Shown here: one piece after another, positions 17,483 through 23,161 of the stretch | Position numbering within the stretch: position 1 is the stretch's first letter | Layout: every line of letters starts with the position of its first letter | From: Phoronis ovalis | Taxonomy: Eukaryota; Phoronida; Phoronidae | Direction of reading: 5' to 3' | DNA: 23,161 nt | Assembly: GCA_028565635.1 (NCBI GenBank) | Contig: JAOXYB010080277.1 | Location: forward strand, 1 to 23,161 | The notes under the pieces: model-generated | Database searches by the model: none | Seen by the model: the letters and a program-made list of their open reading frames with translations, nothing else | What the model was told of the DNA's origin: nothing | Position numbers and translations under genes: made by a program

Positions 17483-18239
17483 CTCTTTATTCCATAATGT
17501 GTATTTTTATTCCAATCCTATACTGTTAGGTAGACAAAGCTTTGTGCAATGGTGCACTTAGGACAAATTAGGAATGGGGAATTGTCTTTCATTTTACCAG
17601 ACCTTTTAGAAAAAAATGACATCTTGTTTGATGTTGGCGTACTTTTGTTGTCTCCTTAAGTGGGAAATACAAAAGTCCCGCTTGTAATACTTGAAATGGA
17701 GATTCCCACACAATACTTAATAGATGGCGACTCCAAGTACATACAGCAAGTCAAACAGCTAAGGAAAGAAAGCAATGAGAAATATTACAAAATATATTAT
17801 AATTCCTTGAACTAATCAACTTCTTTCTGTTACTCCATAATTATTGTCCTGTGGCATTTATGGGAGAATAGCATTTATTTAACTTTTCATCTTTTTGGGA
17901 TAGGGATTGGACAGTTATTGGAAAATGTTTTATTTTTTGATAGCTTATTTTAAAGGGTATAAGAAATATGGTTTAAACTTGTGTCCTATCACACTGGTTT
18001 GTATTGAATCTTTGCATGTTTGCAATCCAAAGATGTAAATTGGCTAGTGCCACATAACAGTTTCTAAATCTGGGTGGTATGTTTTAATGCAAAACTAATT
18101 TGAAAGCATACAAATAAAATAAACAAAACAGGTCAGAAAATACAACAGTTTTTGCTCCAACTTATATTATGAAACTAGGCCAGTTTTGTTGACATGCCAA
18201 CACTCTGCTCTCTGTCATAACACAGATTTCACATAACTG

Positions 18240-19310
18240 TCAGAATCTTATTTTGGTCTTTATAATATATGCATTTGATTCCATCTTGATTGTAGTCCGG
18301 GGAATACAAACTGTGCCTTTCAAATTCTGGCCATTGTACCTTGTGTACTTCATTGTCTGAGCTGACTACGTACACCACCTAGATACATGAATTTGTCAGT
18401 AGTCTTGATAGCTGCTCCATCAATTGAAATTTGTATTGCAGATGTGTTGATGTTCGTTACTTTGATTTTCTCTGTCTTGATGTTAAGTCCAATCTGTTTC
18501 TGAAGTAGCTGACACTGTCAGTTCTGGTGTATGGGATTTTACTTTGATGACAGTAATGCTAAATCCTCTAAAATGATGTCATAACATTTTTTGGGTTTGT
18601 CAGCAGTAGCGTTCTCATTATCAAATCAGTGGTTACCAGGAATAGGATTTAATAGTGAATGGATAGATACCTCATTTATATTCAGTAATTGAACTAAGAA
18701 GCATGCTGGCTACGTTCAAAGTGTTTGTAAAATATACTGCTTAAGCAATACTGGTAGTCCATAAGAGATTAAAATATTCCTCAGTGTGGTGCAGTGGACA
18801 CTGTCAAAAGCATTTATGAAATCACTAAAGAGTGGTATTCCATTCAAGACTGTTCAATTATATTGCGGGAAATATATATCTCATCAGTAGGCCTCTGCCT
18901 TTCCTAAAAGTTGCCTTGGTCCTAACTTGATACTACAGATCTATCAATTGCTCAGTACAATATAGTAATTCCGTGCATGTTGTTACAGGTAGCTGACTTT
19001 AGAATTTAACTATTAGTTCCAGTGATCAGTTACGTTGTGACCATTCCAGATACTGGTGGTCCTCCTGTTTGCATTTTTTTTTATTCAATTCTGCACAGAT
19101 CTTATCAATTCCTGCTGCTTCTCCATTTGTCTAGCTTGGATGGATTCATTGACCTTAATTATTAGGTATGGGAGGGCTAGAATCAATGTCAAGCAGATCT
19201 TCAGCTGTTTAAGTAATAGCGATATTTTCTGGTTTTGACAAATCACTACTACGAAACAATTTCAATACTGCTTAAATTTCATGTTTTAGCAGGTTGATCT
19301 TCACAATTTA
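18240..19310 (-). mobile_element. dead LINE (non-LTR retrotransposon) reverse transcriptase fragment
   Basis: Read on the - strand, pieces of a LINE ORF2 appear in correct order with frameshifts and stops between them: LDIDSSPP and NGEAAGIDKICAEL (about 19092-19196), CNNMHGITIL (about 18966-18992), QVRTKATFRKGRG (about 18891-18920), DFINAFDSVH...LRNILISYGLP (about 18760-18822), EDLALLSSK (18542-18568), then QIGLNIKTEKIKV and KFMYLGGV (18365-18511). These match endonuclease-RT type elements (NGKAAGxDxI, CNNWRGITLL, FRKGR, DFxKAFDSVH, FADDLALLS, FTYLGS). The catalytic ADD is LED here and stops are frequent, so it is inactive. Endonuclease and true element ends are not seen; traces may extend a little on both sides. 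Confidence 0.85.
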
Positions 19311-19312
19311 TT
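19307..19312 (-). terminator. candidate poly(A) signal of the LRR-Ig gene
   Basis: TTTATT on the + strand is AATAAA on the - strand, about 120 nt after the receptor's stop codon and just before clear LINE-derived sequence begins. The alternative is read-through and use of a signal within the LINE remnant. Confidence 0.35.
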
Positions 19313-19431
19313 ATTTTCTTTACAAATTTGGACTGTTATTGTATTTTTTCATTAGCAGTAGTTATCTTTCAAATTCTAGTAGTTATATCCAAAGCTTCAG
19401 CCTTAGCAAACTCTGCATTTTTGTATCCACA

Positions 19432-22197
19432 TTAATTTTCATCACTAACTGTCATCATGTCATAAGCCTGCATCTCCCCATCCATCAAGTTATTGTAGGA
19501 AGTGGTGTTTAACCTTTTAGTGCGAATCTTTTTTATTAAGAATAATGATCCAATAACTATTAATAAGATAAGGACAGAACCCACGACTGCCAATGGAACT
19601 ACATAAGCAAGTGGTTTCCCCTCTGCAGCATCTTGTTTGTTAGGAATTGTTGTGTAACGTCTTGTGGTTGCATTTTCAAGAGAAAATGTGTTGGTGCTTC
19701 CAGAAGACAACGTTGTTGTACTGCCAGGAAATGATTTGGTTATATTCTCAGGAGATGATGTGATTGTTCTTTCTGGAGATGATGAGGTTCTTTTATCAGG
19801 AGTTGATATGGTTGTACTCTCGTAAGATGATGCAGTTGTACTGTGAAGAGACAATGCAGCTGTATTTTCGGGAGATGTTGTTACTGTATTACTTTCAGAA
19901 GATGATGATAATGATGAGGTTGTGCTTTCAAGAGATGGCATTGCTGTACTTCTAGAAGATGGTGTGGTTGTACTTTCAAGAGATGATGATGTTGTACTTT
20001 CAGGGGATGGTGTAGTTGTACTTATAGAAGATGGTGTGGTTGTACTTACAGGAGATGATGATGTTGTACTTTCAGGGGATGGTGTAGCTGTACTTACAGG
20101 AAATGTGGTTGTGCTTTTTAGAGACTGTGTGGTTGTAGTCTCAGGAGATGATGCCATTGTGCTTTCAAAAGTTAATGTGGTTGTTCTATCAGAATACAAT
20201 GTGACTATATTTTCAGGACATAAGATGGTTGTATTTCCATGTGATGATGTTGTGGTTGTGTTTTCATCAGTTGACGTGAATTTAGGAAATGATATGTTTG
20301 TACTTTCAGTGGATGATTTGGTTATAGTTTCTGGAGGTGTTATAGCTCTAGTTTCAATGAATATTGTAGAAAATTTTGAATTTAGTGTTGTGAGTTCAGT
20401 TGGTGTAGGGATTGGACACTCCGTAATGTTTATTTTCTTTGCAACTGAGCCAACAAGATTTGTTGCATTGCATGCATATTCTCCTACCTGAAAGTGAAAG
20501 TCTGTATTATTTAAATCCAAAACTGCTGAATTGAAATGCACTGTTCTGCTTTTTGAGGGTCTGTATGCAACAGTATTTCCAATAGGTGTCAACCATGTGA
20601 TCAATGGGGCTGGGTCGCCTGTAGATGTGCATTTCATTGCCAACATGTTGTCATTAATTTTAGTAGAAATAATAGGTAATGATGGTTCATTGCAAACCAT
20701 TTCTACATTTGAAAGTGTAGAATTAGGAATTGTTGTTTCAGGCGTATCACATTGCAAGTTGTAAGCATCATTCAGCGTGCCAAGACTAACATAGCTATCT
20801 AATACTGAGTTATAACCTGTACACTGTTGTTTACCAGAAATCCAGTGTTTTATACTGTTTAACTCACAGTTACAATGTAAGGGATTGTTCCCCAGTGAGA
20901 CATCTGTCACATCTCCTTGCAACATTTTTTCCTGAAGATCCCAAGGAACAGTCGTTAAGTTGTTGCTATGGAGACACAGAGTATATAAGTTGGTGAGATT
21001 CACAAGAGAACCCTCTTCAATGTACTTGATGTTATTGCCAGACATCCCCAGCCTAATAATACTGCTGGTCATATTGTTGAACATTTTTTGTGATATTTCC
21101 TCTAATTTGTTTCTGTCGAGCCAAAGATCTCTCAGATTGGATGAAGAACCAAACCAGTTACTATGTATTGTAGTTAAAGAATTTGAACCGAGGGTCAACT
21201 GATTCAAATTGTTCAGGTCAGAGAATGCAAAATCATCAATATGTGATATTTCATTATCATACAGATTAAGGGCCTGCAGTCTTTTCAAGCCACTAAAAGT
21301 GTGTCTAGAAATACTTGATATTCTATTAGAATGTAAATCCATCCAATACAATTTGCCTAGTTCAAGGAATGCATTGTCTTCTATCTGTGAAATAGGATTA
21401 ATATGCAACCGTAGTGTTTGTAAATTTCTTAATCCAACAAGGGTCCTCGTGGAAATGTTTGTTATTTGATTATCATTTAGGTCTATCCTCTTAAGGCTTG
21501 ATAGTTGTGCGAACACATCATCGGAAATCTGAATCAGTCTGTTATTATGCAGATAAAGACTAAGGATACTTAGTAATCCAGTGAAAGCCTGAGCAGAAAT
21601 GTTTGATATCTGATTATTCTGAAGGCTTAAACTATTCAGACTTGACAGTTGATCAAACGCATCATCGGGTATCTGAGTAAGGTTGTTGTAATGCAAACGA
21701 AGGTAACGGAGACTCAATAATCCAGTGAAAGTCCGGGCAGAAATGTTTGATATCTGATTATTATGTATGCGTAACTCTGTAAGATGTGATAGTTGAGCAA
21801 ACACACCATCAGGAATCTCAGTCAATCTGTTATGATTCAAAAGAAGATACTGGAGGTTCAATCCAGCAAAAATCTCAGCAGAAATGTGTGATATATAATT
21901 TTTCATTAGATCCAAAGAATACATGCTTAATAGTGGAGCAAACACACCTGCAGGGAACTCAGTCAGACTGTTATTTGACAAAATTAGTACTCTGATGCTG
22001 CCTCCATCTAAAAATGCATCTTGTTCTATGGTATGAACTCCACAGTCTGAGATGCTAACCTGTACCAGTCCTTGGAACTGCTGCTGCATGAAACCCCTGG
22101 TGATTGTACCACTAGGAGGACAAAGACACATTCCACTGGGCAACAGCATCACCACTGATGTCATTAACACAACAAACAAGAACTGTTGGTTTTTCAT
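19432..22197 (-). CDS. LRR-Ig-mucin type I transmembrane receptor, single coding exon
   Basis: The product has 921 residues. Residues 1-24 are a signal peptide; LRRNT begins at CLCPPSG. Sixteen 23-25-residue LRRs follow (about 46-428), with consensus LxxLxLxxNxIxxIxxxxFxGLxx. The LRRCT cap spans about 438-485 (NPLHCNCEL, C459, C483). An I-set-like Ig domain lies at about 500-593 (C523, W535, YAC at 574-576). A Ser/Thr/Pro stalk runs 600-850, largely 8-residue repeats like STTTPSPE. A transmembrane helix follows at 863-888 and a 33-residue tail with YNNL and YDMM. The extracellular part predicts adhesion or ligand binding at the cell surface, and the stalk heavy O-glycosylation. LRR-Ig architecture recalls LRIG, AMIGO and LINGO, but the mucin stalk does not match them, so no orthologue is named. 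The single-exon structure suggests retroposition or a lineage-specific expanded family. Function is unknown. Confidence 0.93.
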   Translation of the reverse strand: MKNQQFLFVVLMTSVVMLLPSGMCLCPPSGTITRGFMQQQFQGLVQVSISDCGVHTIEQDAFLDGGSIRVLILSNNSLTEFPAGVFAPLLSMYSLDLMKNYISHISAEIFAGLNLQYLLLNHNRLTEIPDGVFAQLSHLTELRIHNNQISNISARTFTGLLSLRYLRLHYNNLTQIPDDAFDQLSSLNSLSLQNNQISNISAQAFTGLLSILSLYLHNNRLIQISDDVFAQLSSLKRIDLNDNQITNISTRTLVGLRNLQTLRLHINPISQIEDNAFLELGKLYWMDLHSNRISSISRHTFSGLKRLQALNLYDNEISHIDDFAFSDLNNLNQLTLGSNSLTTIHSNWFGSSSNLRDLWLDRNKLEEISQKMFNNMTSSIIRLGMSGNNIKYIEEGSLVNLTNLYTLCLHSNNLTTVPWDLQEKMLQGDVTDVSLGNNPLHCNCELNSIKHWISGKQQCTGYNSVLDSYVSLGTLNDAYNLQCDTPETTIPNSTLSNVEMVCNEPSLPIISTKINDNMLAMKCTSTGDPAPLITWLTPIGNTVAYRPSKSRTVHFNSAVLDLNNTDFHFQVGEYACNATNLVGSVAKKINITECPIPTPTELTTLNSKFSTIFIETRAITPPETITKSSTESTNISFPKFTSTDENTTTTSSHGNTTILCPENIVTLYSDRTTTLTFESTMASSPETTTTQSLKSTTTFPVSTATPSPESTTSSSPVSTTTPSSISTTTPSPESTTSSSLESTTTPSSRSTAMPSLESTTSSLSSSSESNTVTTSPENTAALSLHSTTASSYESTTISTPDKRTSSSPERTITSSPENITKSFPGSTTTLSSGSTNTFSLENATTRRYTTIPNKQDAAEGKPLAYVVPLAVVGSVLILLIVIGSLFLIKKIRTKRLNTTSYNNLMDGEMQAYDMMTVSDEN
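19626..20355 (-). repeat. mucin-stalk minisatellite: 24-nt units, 72-nt higher order
   Basis: The coding stalk (about residues 615-858) is built from about 20 units of 8 residues with pattern STTxxSxE. At about residues 702-765 three units group into a 24-residue (72-nt) higher-order repeat: STTTPSPE, STTSSSPV, STTTPSSI, then STTTPSPE, STTSSSLE, STTTPSSR. The near identity of the 72-nt copies in DNA indicates recent expansion, and length polymorphism is likely. Confidence 0.85.
21478..21918 (-). repeat. 144-nt tandem repeat of LRR pairs within the receptor gene
   Basis: LRR3-4, LRR5-6 and LRR7-8 alternate the same two versions, one with NQISNISA..FTGLLS and one with NxLTQIPDxxFxQLSS. The unit is 48 residues (144 nt). 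Around 21590-21630 and 21720-21765 the DNA copies are nearly identical. This shows amplification of LRR pairs by unequal crossing-over. Confidence 0.8.
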
Positions 22198-22202
22198 GTC
22201 TC

Positions 22203-22413
22203 TAAAAATAGATACATCCAGTTATAAGTATTCCTTATACTGACACTAATGTTGATAATCTAGATACAGGTGATTTATTGGATTAATACCACTTAAAAAG
22301 ATATATAGAATAAATGCTACTGATCTGTGGTAGTCAAGATGTAATGTGTTGACAGAATGATATTGTATATTACAAAATTATGCCTGTAACAAGTTAAAAT
22401 GAGTGTTACATAC
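22203..22413 (-). other. candidate 5' UTR intron of the LRR-Ig gene
   Basis: On the - strand ACACAG|GTATGT (donor, exon ending at 22414) and ATTTTTAG (acceptor ending at 22202) bracket 212 bp. The acceptor lies only 4 nt before the ATG. A spliced leader exon with an intronless coding region is a common design for such receptors. Other good donors on this strand at about 22540 (CCAG|GTAACA) and 22870 (CCAG|GTATGC) compete. Confidence 0.4.
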
Positions 22414-22990
22414 CTGTGTTCCATGGTGAATCTATGCTAATCAACTCCCCATTCAAACACCTTCTTTTCCTGCACCTTAATTTGGTTGACCTCTGTTGTA
22501 CTATTTCCTTAGGGGGGAATTCTTAACATCTATTTGTTACCTGGGGATCTGTTGTTCTCATCTTCAAATATAATTTCTACTGTTAGATGTTCTGGTATTT
22601 TTCTTTCAAGCAGCACATATTGTAAAAAGAAATAATAGAAAGGTAATATAATCTTGAAGTAAAGAATTAAATTCTGTGTTTGAAATTATAGAGAATTTCA
22701 AGCTATAGTATATGTGATTGTGTTAATATTGATCCACAAATTAAAGGCATTCATTCTTCTCTATTTATGGTAATGTAACTCAACATACTGTATACTATTT
22801 AAGGTCATATATACCTTTCTCATGCTTGGCTGTTCCAGTCTCCCCCCCCTAATATGCAACTAAGCATACCTGGCTTGAACAGAAATTATTAAAAATCTTT
22901 GAAATAGTAATAATAAATGTTGTGTTTGGAATTGTTTCCTTTTGGTATGAGGTATAATATAGTATACTATAGCTCCATTCACACTTACAC
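22414..22990. other. upstream flank of the LRR-Ig gene
   Basis: No coding sequence or RNA gene is recognised. It probably includes 5' UTR exon(s) and the promoter of the - strand receptor gene, but no convincing TATA or initiator could be fixed. Confidence 0.4.
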
Positions 22991-22995
22991 TTGAA

Positions 22996-23038
22996 GCGCT
23001 TCATAATAAAGCGCTCTATAATAAAGTGCTTCATTTTT
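22996..23038. repeat. 15-bp tandem repeat GCGCTTCATAATAAA
   Basis: Units are GCGCTTCATAATAAA, GCGCTCTATAATAAA and a partial GTGCTTCATTTTT. The first unit overlaps the palindrome GAAGCGCTTC (22993-23002). Confidence 0.75.
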
Positions 23039-23084
23039 CGTCCACACTGGCATGCTTTAATTCGCTTCCATCTTCAAATATCTT

Positions 23085-23114
23085 GAAGCGCATTAGTCTA
23101 CTTTAATGCGCTTC
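23085..23114. repeat. perfect 11-bp hairpin GAAGCGCATTA / TAATGCGCTTC
   Basis: Arms at 23085-23095 and 23104-23114 enclose an 8-nt loop. The arm shares GAAGCGC with the tandem units 90 bp upstream and with TTAATTCGCTTCC near 23058. All may be parts of one non-autonomous transposon extending past the window edge. Confidence 0.7.
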
Positions 23115-23146
23115 CGATATGCGGAGCTCTTTAGTTCAAGGAGGTG

Positions 23147-23161
23147 TATATATATATATAT
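23147..23161. repeat. (TA)n microsatellite at window end
   Basis: Alternating TA runs from 23147 to the last base; its full length is cut by the window edge. Confidence 0.9.

Larger units (their letters stand above)
16820..18239. other. intergenic or intronic sequence with repeat debris
   Basis: No exon is recognised here. It holds poly(A) hexamers at 16928-16941, the tRNA-Phe-like fragment and a 10-bp minisatellite. A dyad AAGATGGCAGCCATTTT near 16889-16905 resembles the YY1 motif and is of a kind common in dispersed repeats. Confidence 0.6.

Noticed and set aside
19922-20491. 189-codon open frame on the + strand, rich in Val, Asp and Gly repeats
   Set aside because: It is the exact antisense of the mucin-stalk repeat of the receptor. 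Its repetitive composition follows from the TCA/TCT/ACT-type codons on the other strand, and it has no domain or start context.
20531-22243. Several 60-90-codon open frames on the + strand opposite the LRR region
   Set aside because: They are shadows of the 921-codon gene, whose domain order and repeats leave no doubt about the coding strand.

Overview
The window is animal nuclear DNA: genes split by GT-AG introns, AT-rich non-coding sequence, decayed retrotransposon and tRNA-derived remnants, and proteins of metazoan families. Nothing in it is prokaryotic or viral. An invertebrate bilaterian fits best. The synaptotagmin is intermediate between vertebrate and protostome forms, and intronless LRR-Ig receptors are common in marine invertebrate deuterostomes and lophotrochozoans. 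The species cannot be named from sequence alone.

Region 1 (about 194-8859, + strand) holds most of a synaptotagmin-1 gene. Nine coding-exon positions are confidently placed from the transmembrane segment to the stop, plus one tentative upstream luminal exon. The start codon lies outside the window. Two tandem 134-nt exons (5394-5527 and 6059-6192) encode alternative versions of the same 45-residue part of the C2B domain. Phase arithmetic makes them mutually exclusive. A long putative 3' UTR follows, to about 11.26 or 11.38 kb.

Region 2 (about 11.4-13.1 kb) is intergenic. It has two divergently oriented matches to the bilaterian CTCF core motif, a strong G-quadruplex candidate, and a TATA-containing candidate promoter inside a CCGGAAC/GTTCCGG inverted repeat.

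Region 3 (13149-16819, + strand) is a second gene: a signal-peptide exon joins in phase, over a 2.9-kb intron, to an exon encoding a thrombospondin N-terminal-like (TSPN/laminin G) domain resembling that of NELL proteins. It either ends at 16819 as a small secreted protein or continues through a donor at 16724 or 16737. Its intron carries a MITE-like element, two of three G runs and a decayed CCCATGG-type repeat.

Region 4 (16.9-19.4 kb) holds a truncated tRNA-Phe-like sequence, a 10-bp minisatellite and a dead LINE reverse transcriptase on the - strand.

Region 5 (19432-22197, - strand) is an uninterrupted 921-codon frame for a type I membrane receptor: signal peptide, 16 leucine-rich repeats with caps, one Ig domain, a mucin-like Ser/Thr stalk of 8-residue repeats, a transmembrane helix and a short tail with an ITAM-like pair of tyrosines. 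Its 5' UTR is probably spliced. The last 160 bp hold GAAGCGC-type tandem and hairpin repeats and a (TA)n run.

The three genes have no evident shared pathway; they are neighbours, not an operon. The most interesting items are the mutually exclusive C2B exons, the ITAM-like tail of the LRR-Ig-mucin receptor, the CTCF-like pair between genes, and the minimal TSPN gene.
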